A DNA stretch of 64,000 bases from Micromonospora qiuiae. Lineage in GTDB: Bacteria; Actinomycetota; Actinomycetes; Mycobacteriales; Micromonosporaceae. Positions 34,330 to 43,734 of this stretch are shown piece by piece. Both the position numbers and the translations under genes were made by a program. The DNA lies in NCBI RefSeq assembly GCF_016863555.1, contig NZ_BOPC01000039.1:39988-103987 (forward strand). Reading direction: 5' to 3'. Under the pieces are notes generated by a model that was not told the origin of the DNA, did no database searches, and saw only the letters and a program-made list of their open reading frames with translations. Position 1 is the stretch's first letter. The number at the start of each line of letters is the position of its first letter.

Positions 34330-35009
34330 CCGCGCGGGTCGGTGTGGTGACGTTCCCCGGCTCGCTCGACGACGGGGACGCGGCCCGGGCCGTCCGGATC
34401 GCCGGCGGGCAGCCGGTCCGGCTCTGGCACGGTGACCCGCAGTTGCACGGGGTGGACGCCGTCGTCCTGCCCGGCGGCTTCTCCTACGGTGACTACCTGC
34501 GCTGCGGGGCCATCGCCCGGTTCGCCCCGGTGATGGAGACGATCGTGGACGCCGCCGCCGGCGGTCTGCCGGTGCTCGGCATCTGCAACGGCTTCCAGAT
34601 CCTCTGCGAGGCCCACCTGCTGCCCGGCGCCCTCACCCGCAACCAGCACCTGCACTTCCGCAACCGCGACCAGCTCCTGCGGATCGAGTCGACCGGCACC
34701 GCCTGGACCAACACCTTCCAGCCGGAACAGAAGGTGCTGATCCCGGTCAAGAACGGCGAGGGCTGCTACGTCGCCGACACCGCGACGCTGGACGAGCTGG
34801 AAGCCGAGGGCCGGGTGGTGGCCCGGTACGTCGGCGGCAACCCCAACGGATCGCAGCGGGACATCGCCGCGATCACCAACCCCGCCGGCAACGTGGTCGG
34901 CATCATGCCGCACCCCGAGCACGCGGTGGAGGCGCTCACCGGCCCCTCCCTCGACGGCCTGGGCTTCTTCACCTCCGTGCTCAAGCACCTGGTGGGGGCA
35001 CCGGCGTGA
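34326..35009 (+). CDS. purQ: Phosphoribosylformylglycinamidine synthase, glutaminase subunit PurQ
   Basis: A 227-residue class I glutamine amidotransferase that releases ammonia for FGAM synthase. The nucleophilic Cys is in GICNGFQILCEA (about 89-100), and the His/Glu dyad is in MPHPEHAVE near the C-terminus. The start overlaps the PurS stop by 4 bases (GTGA). Length and motifs are standard. Confidence 0.97.
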   Translation: MTARVGVVTFPGSLDDGDAARAVRIAGGQPVRLWHGDPQLHGVDAVVLPGGFSYGDYLRCGAIARFAPVMETIVDAAAGGLPVLGICNGFQILCEAHLLPGALTRNQHLHFRNRDQLLRIESTGTAWTNTFQPEQKVLIPVKNGEGCYVADTATLDELEAEGRVVARYVGGNPNGSQRDIAAITNPAGNVVGIMPHPEHAVEALTGPSLDGLGFFTSVLKHLVGAPA

Positions 35010-35076
35010 CCGCCCACGTCGGGATCATCGGTCGGCTCACCCGCCCGTCCGGCGGCGAGCGCAACGAGGAGAGGTC

Positions 35077-37812
35077 ATGACCACGCATCCGGACCCGGTA
35101 CGGGAGAGCCCGGAGGCATTCCCGGTCGCGCCGGCGCAGCCGAGCCCGGACGCCACCGCGCCGTTGGCCGCCGCGGCCCGGCACGCCACCGCGCGGGCGG
35201 CCACCGACTGGACCGACGGGGTGGACACCGTGCCGCGCGCCGAGGACACCCCGGAGGAACTCCAGCCGTACGCCGAGCTGGGGCTCCTGGAGGACGAGTA
35301 CGACCGCATCCGGCAGTTCCTGGGCCGCCGGCCGACCCAGTCCGAGCTGGCGATGTACTCGATCATGTGGAGCGAGCACTGCTCCTACAAGTCCAGCAAG
35401 GTGCACCTGCGTCAGTTCGGCGAGAAGGCCCCGCCGAGTGATCGGCTGCTGGCCGGGATCGGCGAGAACGCGGGCGTCGTCCGCGTCTCCGACGAGCTGG
35501 CCGTCACCTTCAAGGTCGAGTCGCACAACCACCCGAGCTTCGTCGAGCCGTACCAGGGCGCGGCGACCGGCATCGGCGGCATCGTGCGGGACATCCTCGC
35601 CATGGGTGCCCGCCCGGTGGCCGTGATGGACCCGCTGCGCTTCGGCGCCGCCGACCACCCCGATACCGCCCGGGTGCTGCCCGGAGTGGTGGCTGGCGTC
35701 GGTGGGTACGGCAACTGCCTCGGCCTGCCCAACATCGGCGGCGAGGTGGTCTTCGACCCCTGCTACCAGGGCAACCCGCTGGTCAACGCGCTCTGCCTGG
35801 GCGTACTGCCGGTGAGCCGACTGCAGAACAAGGCCGCCGTCGGCCCGGGCAACGTCGTGGTGCTGATGGGCGCCAAGACCGGACGGGACGGCATCGGTGG
35901 CGTGTCGGTGCTGGCCAGCGCCGCTTTCACCGAGGGCAGCGAGCAGCGCCGCCCGTCGGTGCAGGTCGGCGACCCGTTCATCGAGAAGCTGTTGATCGAG
36001 GCGTGCCTGGAGCTGTACGACGCCCAGCTCGTCGCCGGCATTCAGGACCTCGGCGGCGCCGGGCTGACCTGCGCGCTCACCGAGACCGCCGCGGCGGCCG
36101 GCACCGGCATGCGGGTCTGGCTGGAGCGGGTGCCGCTGCGCGAGCCGTCGATGGAGCCGCACGAGATCCTCGCCAGCGAATCCCAGGAGCGGATGCTCCT
36201 GGTCGTCGAGCCGGACAAGCTCGACGCGGTGCTCAAGATCTGTGAGAAGTGGGGCGTGCTGGCCACCGCCATCGGCGAGGTCACCCCGCCGCAGCCGGAC
36301 GGTCAGCCCGGTCGACTCCTGATCACTTGGCGGGATCACCTGGTGGTGGACGTGCCGCCGGGTTCGCTGGTGGACGACGGGCCGGTCTACGCCCGCCCGA
36401 TGCGTGAGCCGGCTGACCTGATCCTGCTCCAGGCGGACCGGGCCGAGACGCTGCCCCGGCCGGCCGACCCGGACGCGTTGCGTGAGACCGTGCTGCGCAT
36501 GATCGCGTCGCCCAACCTGTGCGACAAGACCTGGATCACCGAGCAGTACGACCGCTACGTGCTGGGCAACACGGTGCTCGCGCCCCCGGAGGACTCCGGC
36601 GTGATCCGGATCGACGAGCGGACCGGCCTGGGCGTGGCACTGTCGGTCGACGGCAACGGCCGGTACGCCCGCCTCGACCCGTACCACGGCGCCCAGTTGG
36701 CGCTTGCCGAGGCGTACCGGAACGTGGCGGTGACCGGTGCGACGCCGATCGCGGTCACCGACTGCCTGAACTTCGGCTCCCCGGAGGACCCGGGCGTGAT
36801 GTGGCAGTTCGCCGAGACTGTACGCGGCCTGGCCGACGGCTGCGCCGAGCTGGGCATCCCGGTGACCGGTGGCAACGTCAGCTTCTACAACCAGACCGGT
36901 GCGGCGGCGATCCACCCGACGCCGGTGGTCGGCGTGCTCGGCGTGTTGGAGAACGTGGCCGACCGGGTGGCAATGGGCTTCGTCCCGCGACCCGGCGGCG
37001 ACCACGACCAGCTCTTCCTGCTGGGCGAGACGCACGTGGAACTCTCCGGCTCGGAGTGGGCCTGGGTGACCCACCAGCACCTCGGTGGCGTACCCCCGCA
37101 GGTCAACCTGGCACGCGAGAAGCAACTCGCCGGGCTGCTGGCCGACGCCGGCCGGGTGGGGCACCTCAGCTCCGCACACGACCTCTCCGACGGTGGGCTC
37201 GCGCAGAGCCTGGTGGAGTCCTGCCTGCGGCACGGCGTCGGCGCGCGGATCGCGGTGCCGGAGCGGTTCGAGGGCGGCTCGATGCCGTTCGTCTTCCTGT
37301 TCAGCGAGTCCGCCGGCCGCGTGCTGGTCTCGGTGCCGCGCGGCCACGAGAAGGCGTTCACCGCCCTCTGCGAGGAGCACGGCGTGCCGTGGGAGCTGAT
37401 CGGGGTGACCGACCCGGCGGGCGGCGCGCTGGAGGTGCACGGCCAGTTCCGGATCCACCTGGACGAGCTGAGGGACGCGCACACCGGCACCCTGCCGAGC
37501 CTGTTCGGCGGCGTGCAGTCGTTCACCCCGGTGCCCGTCGGGTCTCCGGTCGCCGAGTCGTCGGCGCAGGCCACGGCCGACGCCGCCGAGGCCGACGTGA
37601 CCGCCGAGGTGGACAGCCTCACCGAGGTCGACATCGTCATCTCGAACGAGGACGCCGACGAGGCCACCGCGCCAGGCCCGGATGTGGCGCGAGGCGCCGG
37701 GCAACCGGCCGTGGCGATGGGTGACCGTCCGGCCGAGCCGGCCGGCGACGAGAGCGACGCCGGCTCGGAGTCCGGTGATCCCGAGGAACCTGCCGCCTCC
37801 GACGAGCGCTGA
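35077..37812 (+). CDS. purL: Phosphoribosylformylglycinamidine synthase PurL, with acidic C-terminal tail
   Basis: FGAM synthase catalytic subunit, 911 residues, of the small (PurSQL) type, normally about 720-760 residues. Core motifs include MYSIMWSEHCSYKSSK, VESHNHPSFVEPYQGAATG, the Mg/ATP segment and SSAHDLSDGGLAQ. Two additions stand out. The N-terminal extension, about 50 residues, is Ala/Pro/Thr rich. The C-terminal tail of about 103 residues after LPSLFGG is rich in Ala, Glu and Asp and looks disordered. A perfect inverted repeat follows as terminator. Function is standard; the tail may serve an interaction role or be neutral. Confidence 0.96.
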   Translation: MTTHPDPVRESPEAFPVAPAQPSPDATAPLAAAARHATARAATDWTDGVDTVPRAEDTPEELQPYAELGLLEDEYDRIRQFLGRRPTQSELAMYSIMWSEHCSYKSSKVHLRQFGEKAPPSDRLLAGIGENAGVVRVSDELAVTFKVESHNHPSFVEPYQGAATGIGGIVRDILAMGARPVAVMDPLRFGAADHPDTARVLPGVVAGVGGYGNCLGLPNIGGEVVFDPCYQGNPLVNALCLGVLPVSRLQNKAAVGPGNVVVLMGAKTGRDGIGGVSVLASAAFTEGSEQRRPSVQVGDPFIEKLLIEACLELYDAQLVAGIQDLGGAGLTCALTETAAAAGTGMRVWLERVPLREPSMEPHEILASESQERMLLVVEPDKLDAVLKICEKWGVLATAIGEVTPPQPDGQPGRLLITWRDHLVVDVPPGSLVDDGPVYARPMREPADLILLQADRAETLPRPADPDALRETVLRMIASPNLCDKTWITEQYDRYVLGNTVLAPPEDSGVIRIDERTGLGVALSVDGNGRYARLDPYHGAQLALAEAYRNVAVTGATPIAVTDCLNFGSPEDPGVMWQFAETVRGLADGCAELGIPVTGGNVSFYNQTGAAAIHPTPVVGVLGVLENVADRVAMGFVPRPGGDHDQLFLLGETHVELSGSEWAWVTHQHLGGVPPQVNLAREKQLAGLLADAGRVGHLSSAHDLSDGGLAQSLVESCLRHGVGARIAVPERFEGGSMPFVFLFSESAGRVLVSVPRGHEKAFTALCEEHGVPWELIGVTDPAGGALEVHGQFRIHLDELRDAHTGTLPSLFGGVQSFTPVPVGSPVAESSAQATADAAEADVTAEVDSLTEVDIVISNEDADEATAPGPDVARGAGQPAVAMGDRPAEPAGDESDAGSESGDPEEPAASDER

Positions 37813-37818
37813 GGCGAT

Positions 37819-37870
37819 TGGCTGCGGCCGTCCAGGTCAGCCCCGCCAGGGCTGCCGGCGGCCGCAGCCA
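37819..37870. terminator. Bidirectional hairpin between purL and the YG-rich gene
   Basis: TGGCTGCGGCCG (37819-37830) is perfectly inverted at 37859-37870 (12-bp arms, 28-base loop) between convergent genes. A third partial copy (GCTGGCTGCGGCCGG) occurs at about 37888. There is no U-tract, as is common in actinobacteria. Confidence 0.65.
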
Positions 37871-37908
37871 GCTCGTATGTAGCACGCGCTGGCTGCGGCC
37901 GGGCTGCG

Positions 37909-40098
37909 TCAGTCGTCCAGCCAGTCCAGTCGGCGGCCGCCGCGGTCGGCCGGGCTGTCCTGCCGGCCACGATCGGTCTGGGCCGGGTCGGTGTAGTAGT
38001 TGTCGTACCCACCGCGCTGCTGTGGCGGTTCCTGGCCGTAGCCACCGCCCTGGCCGTAGCTACCGCCACCCGGCTGCTGCTGGTAGGCGTCGTCGTAGCC
38101 GCCGCGTTGTTGCGGGGGTTCCTGGCCGTAGCCACCGCCCTGGCCGTAGCCACCGCCACCCGGCTGCTGCTGGTAGGCGTTGTCGTAGCCGGCGTTGTCG
38201 TAGCCGCGCTGGTGGGCGGGGTCCTGGCCGTAGCCGCCGCCCGATGAGCCGTAGCCGCCGGCGGGCTCGCCCTGGCCGTAGCCACCACCGACCGCTTCGC
38301 CCTGACCGTAGCCACCACGGTTGGGCTCGCCCTGGCCGTAACCACCCGGCTCGTAGCCACGGGTCTGGTCGGCCGCTCCGTAGCCGCCCGCTTCGCCCGA
38401 CCCGTATGCCCGGGTGCCGTCGCCCTGGCCGTAGCCGGCGGTCGGCGGGCCCTGGCCGTAGCCGCCACCGGTCGACTCACCGTGCCCGTAGCCGCCGGTG
38501 GGCTCGCCGCGGCCGTAGTCGCCGCCGGCCTCACCCCGGCCGTAGCCGCCGGTGGGCTCGGCCTGGCCGTAGCCCTGGCCCGCCTCGGGCTCGTACATCC
38601 CGGTGGCGTACGGGTCGGCAGGGGCTGGGTAGCGGGTCTGGTCGCCGGTGTAGCGGCCGGTCGGCTCGTCGTACCGCTCGCCGTAACCGCCCGCACCGCC
38701 CGCCGGCGGGTAGTCGGCCCCACCGTCGGCACCGTAGTCGCGGCTTCCGTAACCGCCACCCGACGAGGGGGTGTTGCCGTAGCCCCCGCCGGACGACGGC
38801 GCGTTGCCGTAGCCGGGTGCGCCGTAGCCGCCGGGCTCCTCACCGTAGCCGCCGCCGGACCAGCCGCCCCCCTGTCCGGGGCCGCCCGGTGCGCCGTACG
38901 GCTGCGGAGGCGCGCCGTACGGGTCCGGCGGAACGTCGTCGACGACCGGCTGGTGCATCATCGTCGGAGCGTTGCTCAACCCGGCGCCGCCGATCATGGT
39001 CGGGTCCGGTGCCGAGCCGACCCGGTTCACCACCCGGGTCTGGTCGTCCGCTCCCGCGAACGATCCGCGGGCCGCTGGCACCGCGCCGGCCGGCGCACCG
39101 GCCGGGCCGTCAGCGTCGGCCTCGGCCTCCTCGTTCTCCTTGCGCTTCATCCAGAGCAGCACGATCGTGCCGACGCCGACGGCCACGAAGAGACCGCCCA
39201 GCAGGATGAGCAACCAGTTGCCGAAGCCGCCACCGGAGTCCTCGTTGCCGGCCGGGGCTTGGGCGACGGCGCTCTCGTCGGCGGGTTCCTCCTCCTCAGC
39301 GAACTCGTCCTCGAACGGATCATCCGTGGGCGGGGCCGATTCGGTCGCCGTGGGGGTGGGGGTCGGGCTGGCCGAGGCCCCGATCGCCAGAGTGATCCGC
39401 CGCCCGGTGATGCTCTGCCCGGCGTTGGCGGTGAAGTTCACGATGGCCGTCTGGCCCTCGGCGCTCGCGCCGAGGTCGATCCGGCCCGGTGCGATCGGCC
39501 GGTCCCGAGTGCCGCTGAAGCGGAAGTTCCCGTTGCCGTCGCTGCGATCCTCGTACTGCTTGCCGGCGCTGTCCTTGAGTAGGACCAAGGCGTTCGGCAC
39601 GCCCTCGTTCGCCTGGTTCACCACCTTGCCGGAGATCGACTTGACCGTCTGCGGCGCCTGCGTCGTCGGCGCGGGTGGCGGCGCGGCAACCATCGTCACC
39701 GTGGTGGATGCTTGCTGTTCCCGCCGGAGGGGCCCGTTCGAGTCGACCGCCTTGACGGTGATCGTGGCCGACCCGTTGCCAGCGTCGTTGGCGAGCTGGA
39801 ACTTTGCCTCGAACGTGCCATTCGCGTCGACCCGCTTACGCTCGCAGCCATCGATGCAGCGCAGTTTTCCGTTGTTGGAGCTGACGGTGATGTCCGCAGG
39901 ATCCGCGCCGTCGCCAAAGTTGAGCGAGAAGCTGACCGTGGTGGTTTTGCCTGCTTCAACCGCGCTCGGGGAGGCTGACACATTGTTCACCTCTGGGGCG
40001 GCGTGGGCAGGTGTGGCGGGGACGGCGAGCAGGGCACCGACAATCAGCGCCACGACCACACCGGCCCGCTTCTGCCAGGCTCGTCGGTGTGTTGACAC
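37909..40098 (-). CDS. Membrane-anchored protein with extracellular Ig-like domains and a long Gly/Tyr/Gln-rich cytoplasmic tail
   Basis: A 729-residue protein. A signal peptide is followed by an Ig-like/fibronectin-like domain (about 35-135) with a Cys pair (LRCIDGCE). Next is a carboxypeptidase-regulatory-like beta domain (SGKVVNQANEGVPNALVLLK, about 160-215), an acidic stalk, and one transmembrane helix near 300-325 (LLILLGGLFVAVGVGTIVLL). About 390 residues follow on the cytoplasmic side with dozens of YGQG, GGYG and GGGY units. They contain many Tyr and Gln and few hydrophobics, which is a prion-like or phase-separating composition. GTG 40098 is chosen for its signal peptide. Its function is unknown. 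Confidence 0.85.
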   Translation of the reverse strand: MSTHRRAWQKRAGVVVALIVGALLAVPATPAHAAPEVNNVSASPSAVEAGKTTTVSFSLNFGDGADPADITVSSNNGKLRCIDGCERKRVDANGTFEAKFQLANDAGNGSATITVKAVDSNGPLRREQQASTTVTMVAAPPPAPTTQAPQTVKSISGKVVNQANEGVPNALVLLKDSAGKQYEDRSDGNGNFRFSGTRDRPIAPGRIDLGASAEGQTAIVNFTANAGQSITGRRITLAIGASASPTPTPTATESAPPTDDPFEDEFAEEEEPADESAVAQAPAGNEDSGGGFGNWLLILLGGLFVAVGVGTIVLLWMKRKENEEAEADADGPAGAPAGAVPAARGSFAGADDQTRVVNRVGSAPDPTMIGGAGLSNAPTMMHQPVVDDVPPDPYGAPPQPYGAPGGPGQGGGWSGGGYGEEPGGYGAPGYGNAPSSGGGYGNTPSSGGGYGSRDYGADGGADYPPAGGAGGYGERYDEPTGRYTGDQTRYPAPADPYATGMYEPEAGQGYGQAEPTGGYGRGEAGGDYGRGEPTGGYGHGESTGGGYGQGPPTAGYGQGDGTRAYGSGEAGGYGAADQTRGYEPGGYGQGEPNRGGYGQGEAVGGGYGQGEPAGGYGSSGGGYGQDPAHQRGYDNAGYDNAYQQQPGGGGYGQGGGYGQEPPQQRGGYDDAYQQQPGGGSYGQGGGYGQEPPQQRGGYDNYYTDPAQTDRGRQDSPADRGGRRLDWLDD

Positions 40099-40257
40099 GT
40101 CCACCGCCTTCCGGACTGACCCTCCCTGACCGGCGGATGCCCGGCCGGGGAAGATCACGGTACGAATACGCCGTCGGCAACTATGCCTTGTCGGGGCGGA
40201 TCGGCGCGACCCAGGGGCAACGTGATACGCCGCGCGCTCACGCCGTATCGTCCCGTC

Positions 40258-40620
40258 GTGTCCTCTCCGTACAGTAAGTCCGCAGCGGTCGCGACGGCGG
40301 TGGCGGCGCTCGATGCGGGGCGCACGCCCGAACGGTTGGTGCTCCGCGAGGCGGTCAGGGTGCTGTTGAACGTCCTTGCGGCCCGCACCCCCGGCCAATC
40401 GGTGGAGGTGCGTGTCCCACCTTACGGTGCAGTTCAGTGTGTTCCGGGGCCGCGACACACCCGTGGTGCGCCACCGAACACGGTGGAGATGGATCCGGAA
40501 ACCTGGCTCAGGTTGGCCACCGGACGACTCGACTGGACTCGGGCGGTAACAGAGGGTCGCGTACGGGCGAGTGGGTCGCGGGCGGACCTGTCCGCACATC
40601 TGCCCCTCGAACTGGGATGA
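40258..40620 (+). CDS. Sterol carrier family protein (conserved purF neighbour)
   Basis: A 120-residue protein with an SCP2-like core: VRVLLNVLAARTPGQSVEVR, then MDPETWLRLATGRLDWTRAV and ASGSRADLSAHLPL. It is common next to purF in actinobacteria, for example in Streptomyces as I recall, but has no known role in purine synthesis. GTG 40258 is chosen because the family starts near SSPYSKSA; no strong Shine-Dalgarno is seen. It is co-oriented with purF, 164 bases upstream. Confidence 0.85.
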   Translation: MSSPYSKSAAVATAVAALDAGRTPERLVLREAVRVLLNVLAARTPGQSVEVRVPPYGAVQCVPGPRHTRGAPPNTVEMDPETWLRLATGRLDWTRAVTEGRVRASGSRADLSAHLPLELG

Positions 40621-40670
40621 GGTCCAGTTGGTGATGACGGAAAGCTCCGAAATCGTGACTGTGTGTGTCG

Positions 40671-40708
40671 ACGCGAATTCGCGTACACTGTCTCGCGACG
40701 AACAGTGT
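40671..40708. promoter_or_regulatory. Nested dyads in the purF promoter
   Basis: ACGCGAATTCGCGT (40671-40684) is a perfect 14-bp palindrome. It is followed by ACACTGT..ACAGTGT (arms 40685-40691 and 40702-40708). TACACT at 40684-40689 could be the -10 box. These sit about 80-110 bases before the purF start and are a good candidate operator. Confidence 0.5.
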
Positions 40709-40784
40709 GGTCCCGGCCGTGCGGTGCGGAGCAGCACTCGTGCTACCCGCCAGGCCAGTCCAGACCAGCAAGAGGGAGCGGCAG

Positions 40785-42374
40785 GTGCCCCGAGGCGACG
40801 GCCGGCTGAGCCACGACCTTGATCCTCAACGACCCGGCCCACAGGACGCGTGTGGCGTCTTCGGCGTCTGGGCGCCCGGCGAAGAGGTCGCCAACCTGAC
40901 CTACTTCGGCCTGTACGCGTTGCAGCACCGAGGGCAGGAGGCGGCCGGCATAGCGGTCAGCGACGGCTCCGGCGTGGTGGTCTACAAGGATCTCGGGCTG
41001 GTGGCTCAGGTCTTCGACGAGCCGACGCTGGCGAGCCTGCGCGGCTTCGTCGCGATCGGGCACACCCGGTACTCGACGACGGGCGGTTCGACCTGGGAGA
41101 ACGCCCAGCCGACCATCCGCGCCACCAGCTCCGGCATCACCATCGCGCTGGCCCACAACGGCAACCTGGTCAACACCGCCGAGCTCCAGGGCGAGGTGAT
41201 CGAGCGGGGCCTGCGGACGGACGGTTCGACCAACGACACCTCGCTGGTCACCATGCTGCTGGCCAGTCGACCAGATCTCTCCGTCGAGGCCGCTGCGCTG
41301 GAGGTGCTGCCGCGACTGCGGGGTGCGTTCAGCTTCGTCTTCATGGACGAGACCACCCTCTATGCGGCGCGTGACGCGCACGGGGTACGCCCGCTGGTGC
41401 TCGGCCGGCTGGACCGGGGCTGGGTGGTGGCCAGCGAGACGGCTGCGCTGGACATCGTCGGTGCCAGCGTGGTCCGCGAGGTCGAGCCCGGCGAGCTGAT
41501 CGCGATCGACGCCGAGGGCCTGCGGTCGACCCGGTTCGCGGCCCCCGAGCCCAAGGGCTGTCTCTTCGAGTACGTCTACATCGCCCGCCCGGACGCCACC
41601 ATCGCGGGTCGGAACGTGCACGCGGCCCGGGTGCAGATCGGTCGCCAACTGGCCAAGGAGCACCCGGTCGAGGCCGACCTGGTCATCCCGGTGCCCGAGT
41701 CCGGCACCCCGGCCGCGATCGGCTACGCCGAGGAGTCCGGCATCACCTACGGCGCCGGTCTGGTGAAGAATCCGTACGTCGGGCGCACCTTCATCCAGCC
41801 GTCGCAGACCCTGCGTCAGCTGGGGATCCGGCTCAAGCTCAACCCGTTGCGCGAGAACGTGCGCGGCAAGCGCCTGGTCGTGGTCGACGACTCCATCGTC
41901 CGGGGCAACACCCAACGCGCGATCGTACGGATGCTCCGTGAAGCCGGCGCGGTGGAGGTGCACGTACGCATTTCCTCACCGCCGGTCTCCTGGCCCTGCT
42001 TCTACGGCATCGACTTCGCCACCCGTGCCGAACTGCTCGCCAACGGCCTCGACAACGACGGCATCCGGCGTTCCATCGGCGCGGACACGCTCGGCTACGT
42101 CTCGCTGCCCGGTCTGATCGCCGCGACCGAGCAGCCGAAGAGCCGGCTGTGCCGGGCGTGTTTCGATGGGGAGTACCCGATCGAACTGCCCGTCGACAAC
42201 CTGATCGGCAAGCACGTGCTCGAAGGGATCGGGCGCCGGGTCGCGTACGGTGCGGCCGGCGGCACCGACACCGGAGAGCAGACCGTCCCTCCGGTCGTCG
42301 CTGCGCCGAGCGGCGACGACGACTTCAGCCCGCGCTCCGACCTGAGAATGTCGGCGACCACAAACCGCCCATAG
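40785..42374 (+). CDS. purF: Amidophosphoribosyltransferase
   Basis: The first committed enzyme of purine synthesis transfers ammonia from glutamine to PRPP. It has 529 residues. The 22-residue propeptide ends at DAC, so the nucleophile after processing is Cys23 (ACGVFGVWAPG). The glutaminase domain has GHTRYSTTGGS. The PRTase domain has the PRPP loop VVVDDSIVRGNTQR. Cys residues at the C-terminus (SRLCRACFDGEYP) suit the Fe-S type. GTG 40785 follows GAGGGAG by 6 bases; an upstream in-frame start at 40665 would pass through the promoter dyads. Downstream purM is 61 bases away. Confidence 0.97.
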   Translation: MPRGDGRLSHDLDPQRPGPQDACGVFGVWAPGEEVANLTYFGLYALQHRGQEAAGIAVSDGSGVVVYKDLGLVAQVFDEPTLASLRGFVAIGHTRYSTTGGSTWENAQPTIRATSSGITIALAHNGNLVNTAELQGEVIERGLRTDGSTNDTSLVTMLLASRPDLSVEAAALEVLPRLRGAFSFVFMDETTLYAARDAHGVRPLVLGRLDRGWVVASETAALDIVGASVVREVEPGELIAIDAEGLRSTRFAAPEPKGCLFEYVYIARPDATIAGRNVHAARVQIGRQLAKEHPVEADLVIPVPESGTPAAIGYAEESGITYGAGLVKNPYVGRTFIQPSQTLRQLGIRLKLNPLRENVRGKRLVVVDDSIVRGNTQRAIVRMLREAGAVEVHVRISSPPVSWPCFYGIDFATRAELLANGLDNDGIRRSIGADTLGYVSLPGLIAATEQPKSRLCRACFDGEYPIELPVDNLIGKHVLEGIGRRVAYGAAGGTDTGEQTVPPVVAAPSGDDDFSPRSDLRMSATTNRP

Positions 42375-42435
42375 CACCGCCCGGCTGTGGCGTCGGTCAC
42401 GTCGACGTGGCAGCCGAGAAACAAAGGGGAGAACC

Positions 42436-43590
42436 GTGACGCACGTGTCCGAGCGCAGCGGCGCAGGAAGCAGCCCGACCGGCGCTGGGGGCGATCGCCA
42501 GCCCTGGAAGGCCGGCACCGGCCGCTCAACTCGCAAACGCTCGGTCTCCTACGCGGACGCCGGCGTGTCGATCGAGGCGGGCGACCGCGCGGTCGAGCTG
42601 CTGAAGTCCAAGGTGAAGCAGACCCGTCGGCCGGAGGTGATGGGCGACCTCGGCGGCTTCGCCGGCCTGTTCCGGCTGGACACGACGAAATACAAGAACC
42701 CGATCCTGGCCTCCTCCACCGACGGAGTCGGCACCAAGCTGGTGATCGCTCAGCAGATGGACATCCACGACACGGTCGGTATCGACCTGGTCGCGATGGT
42801 CGTCGACGACCTCGTCGCCTGTGGCGCCGAGCCGCTGTTCCTGCTGGACTACATCGCCACCGGCGAGGTCGTACCGGAGAAGGTCGCCGAGATCGGCGCC
42901 GGGATCGCCGACGGCTGCCGGTACGCCGGCTGCGCCCTGCTCGGCGGGGAGACCGCCGAGCACCCGGGTGTGCTGCGCCCCGACGAGTACGACATCTCCG
43001 CCACCGGCGTCGGCGTGGTGGAGGAGAGCGAGATCCTCAGCTCGGAGCGGGTCGAGGTCGGCGACGTGGTGATCGCCATGCGCTCGTCCGGCCTGCACTC
43101 GAACGGCTACTCCCTGGTCCGGCACGTGCTGCTCGGTGCCGGGCGGATGCGACTGGACGTCGTGATCGAGGACTTCGGGCGGCAGCGCACCCTCGGCGAG
43201 GAATTGCTCACTCCCACCAAGATCTACGCGCAGGACTGCCTCAAGCTGATCGCCGAGGCCGAGGTTCGGGCGTTCGCCCACGTCACCGGCGGCGGCATCC
43301 CCGGCAACCTGGTGCGGGTTCTGCCCGAGCATGTGGACGCGGTGGTCAACCGCTCCACCTGGAAGCCGCAGCCGGTCTTCGACCTGATCCAGTCCAAGGG
43401 CCGGATCGAGGACCAGGCGATGGAGGCGACCTTCAACATGGGTGTCGGGATGTTCGCGGTCGTCTCGGCGGAGGACGCCGACCGCGCCCTGGCGACGCTG
43501 ACCGGGCGTGGGGTGGACGCCTGGCAGGTCGGCGAGATCATCGAGGGGACCGGTGAGGTGCGGATGGTCGGCCAGCACACCCGCGGGTGA
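42436..43590 (+). CDS. purM: Phosphoribosylformylglycinamidine cyclo-ligase (AIR synthetase)
   Basis: A 384-residue PurM. It closes FGAM to AIR with ATP. Landmarks are SYADAGVSIEAGDRAVELLK, the STDGVGTKLVIA glycine-rich segment, DLVAMVVDDLVACGAEPLFL and HVTGGGIPGNLVRVLP. A 36-residue N-terminal extension precedes the conserved SYADAGV. GTG 42436 is preceded by GGGGAG. It follows purF, so the two form an operon. The next 140 bases lead into the amc cassette, which I think is inserted here. Confidence 0.97.
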   Translation: MTHVSERSGAGSSPTGAGGDRQPWKAGTGRSTRKRSVSYADAGVSIEAGDRAVELLKSKVKQTRRPEVMGDLGGFAGLFRLDTTKYKNPILASSTDGVGTKLVIAQQMDIHDTVGIDLVAMVVDDLVACGAEPLFLLDYIATGEVVPEKVAEIGAGIADGCRYAGCALLGGETAEHPGVLRPDEYDISATGVGVVEESEILSSERVEVGDVVIAMRSSGLHSNGYSLVRHVLLGAGRMRLDVVIEDFGRQRTLGEELLTPTKIYAQDCLKLIAEAEVRAFAHVTGGGIPGNLVRVLPEHVDAVVNRSTWKPQPVFDLIQSKGRIEDQAMEATFNMGVGMFAVVSAEDADRALATLTGRGVDAWQVGEIIEGTGEVRMVGQHTRG

Positions 43591-43677
43591 AGACACCGGA
43601 TGACTGTCCAACCACCTGAACAGGGCTTCACCCGAGTGGCCGTGGCAGCCTAGCCTGAAGGGCACCCTCGTAGCTGT

Positions 43678-43705
43678 GGGGTGCGCCCGCGCTGGGGTGC
43701 GCCCG
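43678..43705. promoter_or_regulatory. Direct repeat upstream of the amc cassette
   Basis: GGGGTGCGCCCG occurs at 43678-43689 and again at 43694-43705, a 16-base period, just before the AGGAGG of amcB. It could be a regulator site for the RiPP cassette or a 5' leader structure. Confidence 0.4.
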
Positions 43706-43734
43706 GCAGCCGTCAACCGCTACAGAGGAGGGCG

